From UBA5109 sp038148755 (lineage in GTDB: Bacteria > Pseudomonadota > Gammaproteobacteria > Pseudomonadales > Pseudohongiellaceae): 64,000 nt of DNA. The DNA is taken from assembly GCA_038148755.1 (NCBI GenBank), contig JAYQWA010000002.1:62001-126000 (forward strand), given 5' to 3'. The notes below the pieces were generated by a model that searched no databases, was not told the origin of the DNA, and saw nothing but the letters and a program-made list of their open reading frames with translations. Both the position numbers and the translations under genes were made by a program. This document shows, one piece after another, positions 18,175 to 27,235 of this stretch. How positions within the stretch are numbered: the stretch's first letter is position 1; each line of letters starts with the position of its first letter.

Positions 18175-19056
18175 TCAGGTTTTATTTTTACGCTCAACTG
18201 CCAGCAGTGTGTTCTGCATAAGCGACGCAATGGTCATCGGCCCGACCCCGCCCGGAACCGGCGTAATAAAACTGCATTTATCTTTTACATTATCAAAGTC
18301 CACATCGCCTTTCAGCGCAAAACCTTTTGGCTTGCTGGCATCCGGTACGCGTGTTGTCCCAACATCAATAACCACTGCACCCTGTTTGACCATGTCTGCT
18401 TTGACAAACTCAGGCTTACCGATAGCAACGATTAAAATATCGGCACTGGCGCAAATTTCACGCATATTTTGCGTGCGACTGTGCACCATGGTCACAGTGC
18501 AGTTTCCTGGCTCGGCATTACGCGACATCAAAATTGACATGGGGGTACCAACAATATTACTGCGCCCGACCACAACACAATGTTTACCTGAGGTAGTAAT
18601 GTTGTTGCGTTTTAATAATTCCAGAATGCCATTCGGTGTTGCCGAAATGTAAGTCGGTAACCCCAGCATCATACGTCCGAGATTTTCCGGGTGGAAGCCA
18701 TCAACATCTTTTTCGGGATTGATGGCTTCAGTGACTTTGTCTTCATCAATATGTGCGGGCAAGGGAACCTGTACGATAAAGCCATCTATGTCATCATTGT
18801 TATTCAGCTCATCGACTTTTTGCAGCAATTCAGCTTCAGTGGTTTCTTCCGGTAACGCAATCAGCGTTGAATCAAAACCCAGTTGCTCACAGGTACGCAC
18901 CTTATTATTGACATAGGTATGACTGCCACCATCATCGCCAACGATAACGGCGGCCAGATGCGGCACCTTGCCATTGACGGCTTTAATGGCAGCAACTTTT
19001 TCAGCAATTTCAGCTTTTAATTGTTCAGATGTTGCCTTGCCATCCAGTAACTGCAT
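18175..19056 (-). CDS. folD: bifunctional methylene-THF dehydrogenase / methenyl-THF cyclohydrolase (FolD)
   Basis: FolD interconverts 5,10-methylene- and 10-formyl-tetrahydrofolate with NADP. The 293-residue protein has the family motifs TYVNNKVRTCEQLGF (active-site Tyr and Lys), DVDGFHPENLGRM, VVVGRSNIVGTPM (nucleotide binding) and ITPVPGGVGPMT. Several features match Bacteroidota FolD as I remember it rather than the usual gammaproteobacterial type: the MQLLDGKATSE opening, the HPENLGRMMLGLP segment, and the long VPDASKPKGFALKGDVDF loop. That suggests horizontal acquisition. It lies 54 bases after the heme-motif gene and directly before trpD. Fhs on the opposite strand works in the same one-carbon pathway. 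Confidence 0.95.
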   Translation of the reverse strand: MQLLDGKATSEQLKAEIAEKVAAIKAVNGKVPHLAAVIVGDDGGSHTYVNNKVRTCEQLGFDSTLIALPEETTEAELLQKVDELNNNDDIDGFIVQVPLPAHIDEDKVTEAINPEKDVDGFHPENLGRMMLGLPTYISATPNGILELLKRNNITTSGKHCVVVGRSNIVGTPMSILMSRNAEPGNCTVTMVHSRTQNMREICASADILIVAIGKPEFVKADMVKQGAVVIDVGTTRVPDASKPKGFALKGDVDFDNVKDKCSFITPVPGGVGPMTIASLMQNTLLAVERKNKT

Positions 19057-19110
19057 GTTGCCCCCGTAACAATAAGAAAAGCAGGAATTCTAACCGATCA
19101 GCTTGAACGA

Positions 19111-20364
19111 TCACAGAAAAAAGCCGGGGGCTGTGGTATTTACAATTTCCAGAATTGTCGCTCGGGTTTGCGCATCAAGATGTGCGTATTCCGTCTGATC
19201 CGTGTCGGCTGTCAGTACCTGTTGAATGGCCTGAACAATGTAGTTGTGCAAGGCTTCAGGCAAAGCAGCAAAAGCATCCGAATAAATCAGATAACTCAGC
19301 GGGTATTTGAACACGCGGGAGTTTAAATCCAGATCCCTCAGGGAGCGGCGGTTGTTATCAAAAGGTCCCAGACTCTGAAAATATTTAGTAAAACCCGACA
19401 GTCCCTGAATACGATCCCCCAAAGGTGCCTCGTTCTTCATAAAAAGCACATCAACAACCGGCTGCGCCAGTTCCGCGACTTTTTCCGTGCTGACATTGCC
19501 TGCTTTTGACAATAACTGACGATAATCCCATGCTGCCTTGGTCATGGTGTTTTGTACTTCGATCTGATGCTGAATCACCAGCAAGGCAACAATGTCGCTA
19601 TGCTCTGTTAGATACGGAGCCGTGTTAAACATAGTATTCAAATCCGTTTTATTCCCATTAGCCAGCAAATCTAATTCACTCACAGATCTGGCCCGGCCTT
19701 CAAACATGAGGTTGCCCATAGTCTCCTGCTCGCCATGCAAACCAGTGACATACCAGCCACCCCAGCGCTGCCTTAAAGGTGTGCTGTCCTGCATAATCAC
19801 ACTGACTTCATGTGATGCAATCTCACCGTTACTGTCTACCAGTCTTGAACTGGTCATAAAACGTGGCGTACCGCCCCCCGTATTACTCATCGTGTCATGG
19901 CAGCGTAAACACCGGCTGGTCTCATGTTCCAGAACCAGTGGCCTTTCAACATTCTGTGGCACATCGAAAAATACCGGCCCCAGAAGCGGATCCATTGCTG
20001 CTACTTCCAGGCTATTGGTTTCCGGTACATAGCCCACATAAACCTCATCATTAAAATAAATCGCACGCGGCGTGTCAGGCGAGACAAAGCGGCTTTTACG
20101 GGCAGTTTTGGAAAAAACCAGTAATTGAGAAGAATCATCTATATTAAGCAGAGCAAGCAAAGACTCCAGATAACCACGCTCACCACGATGTTCAAGCTGC
20201 ACCCTGCCTGCGGCAATATCGGCGAATAACTGACTGACGGCATCGCTGGTTTCCGCATCGGTGTAATTCATCACAGGATAGTCCCTGTCATAGGGGATCT
20301 GTGCGACAGCAAATAGCGGAACAAACGATAAAATGAATAATAAGTTTCTAGTTAGCCCAAGCAT
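19111..20364 (-). CDS. secreted protein with a single c-type heme motif, function unknown
   Basis: The 417-residue product has a signal peptide (core about residues 8-20, cleavage near AVAQ). One CxxCH heme-attachment motif lies in SRCLRCHDTMSNTGGG (Cys152, Cys155, His156). Long stretches before and after, such as AIYFNDEVYVGYVPETNSLE and DREYPVMNY-like text at the mature start, are not from a small cytochrome fold that I recognise. The position of the motif in the middle of a large domain, after an LEHETS segment, recalls hypothetical periplasmic proteins annotated near cytochrome c oxidases, but I cannot name the family. It is first in line before folD and trpD. A periplasmic redox role is inference. 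Confidence 0.6.
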   Translation of the reverse strand: MLGLTRNLLFILSFVPLFAVAQIPYDRDYPVMNYTDAETSDAVSQLFADIAAGRVQLEHRGERGYLESLLALLNIDDSSQLLVFSKTARKSRFVSPDTPRAIYFNDEVYVGYVPETNSLEVAAMDPLLGPVFFDVPQNVERPLVLEHETSRCLRCHDTMSNTGGGTPRFMTSSRLVDSNGEIASHEVSVIMQDSTPLRQRWGGWYVTGLHGEQETMGNLMFEGRARSVSELDLLANGNKTDLNTMFNTAPYLTEHSDIVALLVIQHQIEVQNTMTKAAWDYRQLLSKAGNVSTEKVAELAQPVVDVLFMKNEAPLGDRIQGLSGFTKYFQSLGPFDNNRRSLRDLDLNSRVFKYPLSYLIYSDAFAALPEALHNYIVQAIQQVLTADTDQTEYAHLDAQTRATILEIVNTTAPGFFL

Positions 20365-20460
20365 TACCTGTAACCTTTTTTAAATACACTAACTCGAAAG
20401 ATTATACAAAATTAATGATTTATTGCTTGTTTAAGAACTTATACTTCTTCACCCTTTGAC

Positions 20461-20489
20461 TTAAATTAAGCCCCTAAAACTGCTAGAAT
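20461..20489 (+). promoter_or_regulatory. putative extended -10 promoter for fhs
   Basis: TGCTAGAAT at 20481-20489 is an extended -10 element (TG-n-TAGAAT). A weak TTAAAT at 20461 gives a 17-base spacer; a better TTGACT at 20456 would be spaced too far (22 bases). The element is 52 bases before the fhs start. The same TGCTAGAAT sequence occurs upstream of argD at 54018-54026, which supports its being a real promoter type in this genome. Confidence 0.4.
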
Positions 20490-20540
20490 CGCCGCCTTTA
20501 TCAGCACCTATCCAGTTTAACTGCCAAAACAGACCCGGCT

Positions 20541-22214
20541 ATGACTCAAGCTTCTGACATTCAAATTGCCCAGGCTGCAATAAGCGAGCCCATCGTCGAT
20601 ATAGGCGCTAAATTGGATATCCCTGTAACTGCATTGCGTCAATATGGCCCTGATAAAGCCAAGCTGGACTACGATTTTATTAAGTCAGTACAAGATAACA
20701 CAGACGGGAAACTGATCCTGGTCACAGCAATCTCTCCTACGCCTGCCGGAGAAGGCAAGACCACCACCACTGTTGGTCTGGGCGATGCCCTGAGCCGAAT
20801 AGGTAAACATACAGCTATCTGTTTGCGTGAACCCAGTCTCGGGCCCTGCTTCGGCATGAAGGGGGGCGCTGCCGGGGGTGGCTTTTCACAAGTGGTGCCG
20901 ATGGAAGATATCAACCTACACTTTACCGGCGACTTTCATGCCATCGGTGCTGCCCATAATTTACTCGCCGCCATGATTGATAATCATATCCACTGGTCAA
21001 ACGAACTGGGCATCGACAGTCGTCGTATCACCTGGCGCCGGGTAGTCGACATGAATGATCGTGCGCTGCGCGATATTGCTCTGGGTTTGGGTGGACCAGG
21101 TAATGGATTTCCACGGCAAAGTGGCTTTGATATCACCGTTGCATCCGAAATCATGGCAATACTCTGTCTGGCCACTGATCTTGAAGATCTACAAAAGCGC
21201 CTAGCTAAAATTGTCATCGGTACCACACGTGACCTGCAGCCTGTCACTGCCAGAGACCTCAAAGCCGATGGCGCGATGACGGCCTTGCTGAAAGATGCAC
21301 TGATTCCCAACCTGGTGCAAACCTTGGAAGCAACGCCGGCATTTGTCCATGGTGGTCCTTTCGGTAATATCGCGCATGGCTGCAACTCTGTGATGGCAAC
21401 CAGTACGGCTTTGAAACTGGCCGACTATGTGGTGACGGAAGCAGGCTTTGGCGCAGACCTGGGTGCTGAGAAGTTTTTTGACATCAAATGCCGCAAAGCC
21501 GGTTTAAAGCCAGCCGTTGCCGTCATCGTCGCCACGGTCCGTGCACTGAAAATGCATGGCGGGCTGGCAAAAGACAAACTTAGTTCTGAAGATTTGCAAG
21601 CATTACAAAAAGGTCTCTCTAACCTGGAACGGCATGTGAATAATGTGCGCAAGTTTGGCGTGCCTGTTACTGTTGCGATTAACCATTTTGACGCTGATAC
21701 CGATGCTGAAATCAGTCTGATCCGTGAATGTTGTGAGAATCTGAACCTGAGTGTATTTGAATGTACCCATTGGTCGCAGGGCGGAGCCGGAGCAAGTGCC
21801 TTGGCAGAAGCGGTAGTGGATTTGGCTGAGAACGATACCTCCGATTTTCGTTATTTATATGATAATGATTTAACACTCTGGCAAAAGGCCCAATGTATTG
21901 CCCGTGAAATTTATGGGGCCTCCGACATCGTTGCAGACATGAAAGTACGCCGGCAGTTTGATGCTTATCAGGAGCAATATCCTGATTTTCCAATCTGCAT
22001 GGCCAAGACCCAATACAGTTTTTCTACCGATCCTTTATTGATGGGAGCCCCCAGTAATCATGTGGTGCCAATTCAGGAATTACGCCTTGCCGCCGGGGCC
22101 GAATTTATTGTTGCTGTCTGTGGCGATATCATGATCATGCCGGGCTTACCGAAAGTTCCCTCCGCTGAAAATATTTCAGTCAATGCGGAAGGACAAATAC
22201 AAGGATTGTTTTAG
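20541..22214 (+). CDS. fhs: formate-tetrahydrofolate ligase
   Basis: Fhs uses ATP to join formate to tetrahydrofolate, giving 10-formyl-THF. The 557-residue length is typical. Motifs include the P-loop TPAGEGKTTTTVGL, REPSLGPCFGMKGGAAGGG, FTGDFHAIGAAHNLL, and GPFGNIAHGCNS. It starts the plus-strand run after a divergent arrangement with the folD operon across a 176-base gap. Together with FolD it provides formate-derived one-carbon units, an arrangement seen in many heterotrophic marine bacteria. Confidence 0.97.
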   Translation: MTQASDIQIAQAAISEPIVDIGAKLDIPVTALRQYGPDKAKLDYDFIKSVQDNTDGKLILVTAISPTPAGEGKTTTTVGLGDALSRIGKHTAICLREPSLGPCFGMKGGAAGGGFSQVVPMEDINLHFTGDFHAIGAAHNLLAAMIDNHIHWSNELGIDSRRITWRRVVDMNDRALRDIALGLGGPGNGFPRQSGFDITVASEIMAILCLATDLEDLQKRLAKIVIGTTRDLQPVTARDLKADGAMTALLKDALIPNLVQTLEATPAFVHGGPFGNIAHGCNSVMATSTALKLADYVVTEAGFGADLGAEKFFDIKCRKAGLKPAVAVIVATVRALKMHGGLAKDKLSSEDLQALQKGLSNLERHVNNVRKFGVPVTVAINHFDADTDAEISLIRECCENLNLSVFECTHWSQGGAGASALAEAVVDLAENDTSDFRYLYDNDLTLWQKAQCIAREIYGASDIVADMKVRRQFDAYQEQYPDFPICMAKTQYSFSTDPLLMGAPSNHVVPIQELRLAAGAEFIVAVCGDIMIMPGLPKVPSAENISVNAEGQIQGLF

Positions 22215-22255
22215 CAAGAATTTATATTATTTAAGCAAATTACTGAGAATTAATT

Positions 22256-24307
22256 TTGAGCAAAAGAAATATACTGGTTACCAACGCCCTGCCTTATGCC
22301 AATGGCCCTATCCATTTGGGGCATTTGCTGGGTTACATTCAGGCTGATATCTGGGTGCGTTTTCAGCGTATGCAGGGTAATAACTGCAGTTATGTCTGTG
22401 CAGACGATGCCCACGGTACCGGCATTATGCTGAGTGCAGAAAAAGCCGGCATATCACCGGAAGAATTCATTGATGCGGTCAATCTGGAACATCAACGTGA
22501 CTTTGCTGATTTTCTGGTGGATTTCGATATTTACCACAGCACTCACTCTGAGGAAAACAAAACATTTTCCTCCTTGATTTATGAGCGTTGCAAAGCTAAC
22601 GGACATATCAGTGAACGCAAGATCACTCAACTCTATGATCCAGAAAAAGGTTTGTTTTTATCTGATCGTTTTATTAAAGGTCAGTGCCCGAAATGTAAAG
22701 CTGAAGATCAGTACGGTGATAACTGTGAAGTCTGTAGTTCTACCTATAATGCGACCGATTTAATCAATCCGCGTTCAACCATTTCCGGCGCAACACCAAT
22801 AGAAAAAGAATCCACACATTTTTTCTTTAAGCTGCCGGATTTTTCTGACTTTCTGAAAGAATGGACCCGCAGCGGCACCCTGCCCACATCTGTTGCCAAC
22901 AAACTGGCCGAATGGCTGGATAGTGGCTTGCAGGAATGGGATATCAGCCGTGATGCCCCCTATTTCGGTTTTGAAATTCCGGGGGAACCCGGCAAATATT
23001 TTTATGTCTGGCTGGATGCCCCAATCGGGTATATGGCCAGCTTCAAGAAACTCTGCGACAGTCGTACTGATCTGAATTTTGATGACTACTGGAGCAAAGA
23101 CGCCAAGTCTGAGCTCTGGCATTTTATCGGCAAGGACATTATTAATTTTCATGCCCTGTTCTGGCCCGCCATGTTACTGACCTCAGACTTCAGAACACCA
23201 ACCGGTATTTCGGTTAATGGTTTTCTGACCGTCAATGGGCAAAAGATGTCGAAATCACGCGGCACTTTTATTATGGCTGAAACCTATAAACAGTTTCTTG
23301 ATCCGGAATATTTACGCTATTACTTTGCCGCCAAGCTTGGCAGCAGTCCTGACGATCTGGATTTAAATCTGGACGATTTTATACAGAGAGTAAATTCGGA
23401 TGTCGTTGGCAAAGTCGTCAATATTGCCAGCCGCTGTGCGGGTTTTATCAACAAAGGATTTGCTGGCAAATTGTCTGTACAAGACTCAGAACCCGAATTG
23501 ACTGCGGAATGTCAGCAGGCCGCCGCTGAAATCGCTGCACTTTACGAGCAGCGTGAATTCGGCAAAGCTATACGACTGATCATGACCCTGGCCGACAAAG
23601 CCAACCAATATATTGCTGACAAAACGCCCTGGGTACTGGCCAAAGAAAACTCCAATTCGCCTGAAGTTCAGGATATTTGCTCAACTGGTATCAATCTGTT
23701 TCGACTGGTGATGATTTATTTAAAACCGGTTCTGCCAGGCATTGCAGCACAGGTGGAAGAATTCCTTAACATAGAAGCGTTACAGTGGCAGGATGCGGAT
23801 AATCTGTTACTTGACCATCAGATTAATAAATTTACCCCCTTAATGACCCGTGTAGAAAATTCAAAGGTAGACGCTATGGTAGAAGCCAGTAAAGAAAGTC
23901 TGGGCGAGCAGGAAAAACCAGCCAGCAGTGCTGTCGACAGTCCGCTAGCCAATGACCCCATTTCCGCTGAAATAGAGTTTCCTGACTTTGCCAAAGTCGA
24001 CCTGCGCATAGCCAGAATTATTCAGGCGGAGCATGTGGAAGGTGCCGACAAGTTACTCAAACTCACCCTTGATCTCGGCCTGAATGCTCAGGGCGAACAA
24101 CAAACCCGTACCGTTTTCTCCGGTATCAAATCCGCCTATGAGCCGGAAAAGCTCAATGGCATGTACACTGTACTGGTCGCCAACCTGAAACCCCGCAAAA
24201 TGAAATTCGGCGTGTCCGAAGGCATGATACTGGCTGCCGGTGAAGGCCAGGAAATCTATCTGCTGGAACCCCACGAAGGTGCCGTGGCTGGTTTGCGCAT
24301 TACTTAA
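22256..24307 (+). CDS. metG: methionine-tRNA ligase
   Basis: The 683-residue enzyme charges tRNA-Met. Landmarks in order: the class I HIGH motif as GPIHLGHLLGY (residues about 18-28), a zinc knuckle CPKC...CEVC (about 145-162), the KMSKS loop, an anticodon-binding domain, and a C-terminal EMAP-type tRNA-binding domain (about 575-683, starting FAKVDLRIARI). The start is TTG at 22256; there is no upstream ATG that fits, and the SKRNILVTNALPYANG opening is exact for the family. It follows fhs by 41 bases. Confidence 0.97.
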   Translation: MSKRNILVTNALPYANGPIHLGHLLGYIQADIWVRFQRMQGNNCSYVCADDAHGTGIMLSAEKAGISPEEFIDAVNLEHQRDFADFLVDFDIYHSTHSEENKTFSSLIYERCKANGHISERKITQLYDPEKGLFLSDRFIKGQCPKCKAEDQYGDNCEVCSSTYNATDLINPRSTISGATPIEKESTHFFFKLPDFSDFLKEWTRSGTLPTSVANKLAEWLDSGLQEWDISRDAPYFGFEIPGEPGKYFYVWLDAPIGYMASFKKLCDSRTDLNFDDYWSKDAKSELWHFIGKDIINFHALFWPAMLLTSDFRTPTGISVNGFLTVNGQKMSKSRGTFIMAETYKQFLDPEYLRYYFAAKLGSSPDDLDLNLDDFIQRVNSDVVGKVVNIASRCAGFINKGFAGKLSVQDSEPELTAECQQAAAEIAALYEQREFGKAIRLIMTLADKANQYIADKTPWVLAKENSNSPEVQDICSTGINLFRLVMIYLKPVLPGIAAQVEEFLNIEALQWQDADNLLLDHQINKFTPLMTRVENSKVDAMVEASKESLGEQEKPASSAVDSPLANDPISAEIEFPDFAKVDLRIARIIQAEHVEGADKLLKLTLDLGLNAQGEQQTRTVFSGIKSAYEPEKLNGMYTVLVANLKPRKMKFGVSEGMILAAGEGQEIYLLEPHEGAVAGLRIT

Positions 24308-24338
24308 CTATTTTTGCGTTTATTTATTGACGCAGCTT

Positions 24339-24354
24339 CGAGTAAACTTACTCG
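24339..24354 (+). other. short inverted repeat just before the methyltransferase start
   Basis: CGAGTAA at 24339-24345 and TTACTCG at 24348-24354 form a near-perfect palindrome ending three bases before the ATG at 24358. It could fold over the ribosome-binding region, or be a weak operator. There is no T-run, so termination of metG is not supported. Confidence 0.3.
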
Positions 24355-24357
24355 CAG

Positions 24358-25212
24358 ATGTCTAATATTACTCTCAGCGAGCATATACAGCGTTTTTATA
24401 ATGAAAACACTGGCCTTTTTCTGAAACTGGGTCATTCCTCGGAAGGCAGTATCCATCGTGCTATCTGGGCCTATGGTGTAAGCACCCGTGCGGAAGCACT
24501 GCATTATGTTGATGACCAGATTTGCCGACTCTTACTTAAACACCATGCAAACCACCGGCCTCATATTGTAGATCTGGGTTGTGGTGTAGCTTCCAGTCTT
24601 TGCTATATTAAATCCCAGATGCCAGTAACAGGGCTTGGCATTACAATCAGTGAAGAGCAATGCAAACTCGCCAATCAGCGTATCCATAAGCATGACTTCT
24701 CAGAAAAATTACAATGTATTCAAGCTGACTTTTGTAAACTGCCCGGTAATTTGCAGCAAGCTGATCTGGTTTTTTCCATTGAATCTTTTGTCCATGCCCA
24801 AAATGCTGCCGCTTTTTTTCATCAGGCCAGCTCTCTGATTAAGCCCGGCGGCTTTCTGGTCATTTGTGATGATTTTCTGACCGATGAGAAACTTCTGCAG
24901 GATAAAAAAGCCACTACCTGGCTAGACCGCTTCCGTCAGGGCTGGTTAATTTCTTCACTTTGCACCCCACAACAAGTTGATAAATACACAGCTCAGCTTG
25001 GTTTTAAACAGATTGACAGACAAAACCTCACACCCTATCTGGAACTGAACAGACCGCGTGACTATTTAATAAGTCTGCTACTTAAATTCACCAATAAGCT
25101 TTCTCTAAAGAAGCCATACTTGCAGATGCTGTATGGTGGGCACGCCTTACAAAAATGTTTAAGCAAACAATGGCTCAGCCATGAGCTTATTGTCTGGCAA
25201 AAAGCGAAATGA
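24358..25212 (+). CDS. SAM-dependent methyltransferase, class I
   Basis: This 284-residue protein carries the nucleotide-binding motif VDLGCGVASS (residues 71-80), a TISEEQCKLAN acidic-loop region, and DLVFSIESFVHAQNAAAFFHQ. It ends its fold with IKPGGFLVICDDFL, typical of small-molecule or sterol/isoprenoid-type methyltransferases (UbiE-like). The substrate is not evident. Its stop overlaps the start of the next gene by four bases (ATGA), so it is coupled to the SixA-like phosphatase. Confidence 0.82.
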   Translation: MSNITLSEHIQRFYNENTGLFLKLGHSSEGSIHRAIWAYGVSTRAEALHYVDDQICRLLLKHHANHRPHIVDLGCGVASSLCYIKSQMPVTGLGITISEEQCKLANQRIHKHDFSEKLQCIQADFCKLPGNLQQADLVFSIESFVHAQNAAAFFHQASSLIKPGGFLVICDDFLTDEKLLQDKKATTWLDRFRQGWLISSLCTPQQVDKYTAQLGFKQIDRQNLTPYLELNRPRDYLISLLLKFTNKLSLKKPYLQMLYGGHALQKCLSKQWLSHELIVWQKAK

Positions 25213-25721
25213 CCAAGCAACTTTATTTACTCAGGCATGCTAAATCGGACTGGAACCTACCTGTTTCTGACCACGAGCGGCCACTCAACCAAAGGGGAGA
25301 ACGAGACAGTCTGGCTATCGGGAAATGGATGCAGAAAAACCGGCTTATTCCTGATTGTATCGTCAGTTCTCACTCCGCCAGGACACGCGAAACCATTATG
25401 AATGTGTGCCTTAATCTGGAATTCGATTCAATGGATATCTATTGGAAAGAAGAGCTTTACCATGCCAATCCTATGGTGCTGTTATCAGAAAGTATAAAAT
25501 TTTTAAATAAATACAATACTGTTATGCTGGTGGCACATAATCCTGGACTTGATGGACTTGTCGAGTATCTGTGTCCACAAGATGAATTGAGTTATACCGG
25601 GGATGGCAAACTGATGACGACTGCCAGTTTTGCCCAAATAGCGTTACCTGCCGATACAAACAGAATCACTTGTCAATCCGGCCATTTATTGCAGTTAAAA
25701 CGTCCAGGTGATCTGTCCTAA
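25209..25721 (+). CDS. SixA-like histidine phosphatase
   Basis: The 170-residue protein has the phosphoglycerate-mutase-type RHA motif at residues 9-11 (LLRHAKSDW), a conserved VSSHSARTRET, and VMLVAHNPGLDGLVEYL with the second catalytic His. This is the SixA subfamily, which in E. coli removes phosphate from His of the phosphotransferase-related protein NPr. It overlaps the methyltransferase by four bases. Whether it targets a phosphorelay here cannot be seen from the sequence. Confidence 0.9.
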   Translation: MTKQLYLLRHAKSDWNLPVSDHERPLNQRGERDSLAIGKWMQKNRLIPDCIVSSHSARTRETIMNVCLNLEFDSMDIYWKEELYHANPMVLLSESIKFLNKYNTVMLVAHNPGLDGLVEYLCPQDELSYTGDGKLMTTASFAQIALPADTNRITCQSGHLLQLKRPGDLS

Positions 25722-25754
25722 AAATAATATTCACACAACTCAGAGAGTCGTTTC

Positions 25755-26063
25755 ATGCTCGGATTTTTGTTTAAAACCTCTCAGGACAGTGAAAAATCTT
25801 TCACTAGCGAACTGGATACCGCCAATTTCAGAATTGTTCAGTTAGAGAAAAAAATAAATGAGCTGACTTTTACTCTTGATACCCTCTGGGAGTTAATAGC
25901 CGAGCAAAGCAGTTTTGACAGCAATGCCTTGCAGGAAAAAATTTCTGCCAAAAAAAATGCACTGGAAGCCCGCGCCAATGAGACAATCAACTGTTCCTCT
26001 TGCAACAGAACCGTTCCTGCCAATAAAAATACCTGTTATTACTGTGGCGCCAAACTCAACTGA
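25755..26063 (+). CDS. small coiled-coil protein with zinc ribbon
   Basis: This 102-residue protein has a helix-rich N-terminal half with heptad-like spacing (about residues 18-75), then a four-cysteine zinc ribbon: Cys80, Cys83, Cys94, Cys97 (CSSC-x10-CYYCG). I do not recognise a named family. It lies 33 bases after the SixA-like gene and nine bases before another small protein that carries a zinc ribbon at the same residue numbers. It is likely cytosolic, as no signal peptide is present. Confidence 0.75.
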   Translation: MLGFLFKTSQDSEKSFTSELDTANFRIVQLEKKINELTFTLDTLWELIAEQSSFDSNALQEKISAKKNALEARANETINCSSCNRTVPANKNTCYYCGAKLN

Positions 26064-26072
26064 AGCCATCAA

Positions 26073-26393
26073 ATGCGCTTGATCTATCAACATGAAAACC
26101 GTGGACTGGTCTATTCGGTAAAAAATATTCTGGCCATGCATGATATCGATTGCCATGTAAAAAATGATTTTGGTAATACCATGGGGGCAGAATTTGGTAT
26201 CGGCAATACTTTACTGGAACTGTGGCTTGCTCATGATGAAGATTATGAACAAGCCAAAGCAATCATTCAGAATCAACTTGAAAAGCCTCAAGAGAACAAG
26301 CCGTGGCTATGCAAAAACTGTGGTGAAGAAAACACCGGTCAGTTTGCCATTTGCTGGAATTGCCAGACAGAATACGAAGAAGAAAAGCCTTAG
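26073..26393 (+). CDS. DUF2007-like protein with C-terminal zinc ribbon
   Basis: The 106-residue product starts with a DUF2007-type domain (MRLIYQHENRGLVYSVKNIL, then FGIGNTLLELWLA), which is thought to be a small ligand- or signal-binding fold. It ends with a zinc ribbon, Cys80, Cys83, Cys94, Cys97 (CKNCGEEN...CWNCQ). It runs on from the 102-residue zinc-ribbon gene and overlaps the convergent phosphopantetheinyl transferase by four bases at its stop. The function is unknown. Confidence 0.8.
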   Translation: MRLIYQHENRGLVYSVKNILAMHDIDCHVKNDFGNTMGAEFGIGNTLLELWLAHDEDYEQAKAIIQNQLEKPQENKPWLCKNCGEENTGQFAICWNCQTEYEEEKP

Positions 26394-27163
26394 ACGCTAT
26401 GTTTAAGTCCGACTATTTCAAATGTTGAAAAATCCTCCAGCGGCTTGCCCTGTCTGGCTACTAACTTCTTAGGCGCCGCTTTCCGGCTTAATTTTTGCGC
26501 CAGAGCCAACTGAAACCTGGATTGATAAACAAATTGCCAGAAATGCCAGGCTGCAGGCTCATCGTTGCGTTGTTCTGCAAAACTGACTGCTATTTCGTCC
26601 TGCTTAAAGCTAAAACTGAAATCCTTCAGCGGAATTGCCAATCCCATGCCACAAGCCTTGATATAAGCTTCTTTCAAGGTCCATAGCCTGAAAAAACGCT
26701 CATCGAAATCTTTAACATGCAGTGCAGCCAGTTCATCGTATTCCTGTTTGGAAAAGAAACGTTGCGCCAGTTTCAGGATGTCCACCTTGCGGGTCAGGTA
26801 TTCAACATCAACTCCCAGATCATCGCCCGGCGTTACAGCTAACACACTCAGTCCATTGGTATGCGAAAGGTTAAAACTGATTGGCAAAGGTTTTTCAAAG
26901 CTGGCAATTCTCGGTTTTCCGTAGGCATTTCTTGCAAAAACCAGACTCTCGGGAGGCCGCTGAAGATATTTCCCGAGCACCGTTCTTAACAAAGCCCGGG
27001 AAACTAAAAATTGTCTTTGATGTTTGGGAAAGTTCAGACGCTCATAACGTGTTTGCTCTTCAGCATTAAGCAAAGCCTTATATTCATCGAGTAAAGACTG
27101 CTCAGTGATTTGCTGATCTTCTACAAGCCATAGCTGTACTTCGTTACTTTGTATATCCCCCAT
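26390..27163 (-). CDS. 4'-phosphopantetheinyl transferase (Sfp type)
   Basis: The 257-residue enzyme attaches phosphopantetheine to carrier proteins. It has the three Sfp motifs: ISFNLSHTNGLSVLAV, DLGVDVEY, and RFFRLWTLKEAYIKACGMG. The W/KEA/K core is complete, with the metal-binding Asp-Val-Glu. Sfp-type enzymes usually serve polyketide, nonribosomal-peptide or polyunsaturated fatty acid synthases, or lysine synthesis. No such synthase lies in the window, so it may act elsewhere or as the general enzyme. Confidence 0.92.
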   Translation of the reverse strand: MGDIQSNEVQLWLVEDQQITEQSLLDEYKALLNAEEQTRYERLNFPKHQRQFLVSRALLRTVLGKYLQRPPESLVFARNAYGKPRIASFEKPLPISFNLSHTNGLSVLAVTPGDDLGVDVEYLTRKVDILKLAQRFFSKQEYDELAALHVKDFDERFFRLWTLKEAYIKACGMGLAIPLKDFSFSFKQDEIAVSFAEQRNDEPAAWHFWQFVYQSRFQLALAQKLSRKAAPKKLVARQGKPLEDFSTFEIVGLKHSV

Positions 27164-27235
27164 GGTTAAAGTCTCTCATTATTGGCATAATTCCACCAGG
27201 AACTTAATCACATCTCACTGAAAAAAGAGGCCTTC

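Noticed and set aside
17801..18652. 283-residue open frame antisense to trpD and folD
   Set aside because: Shadow of two real genes with clear catalytic motifs on the other strand; sequence is low-complexity and unlike any protein family.
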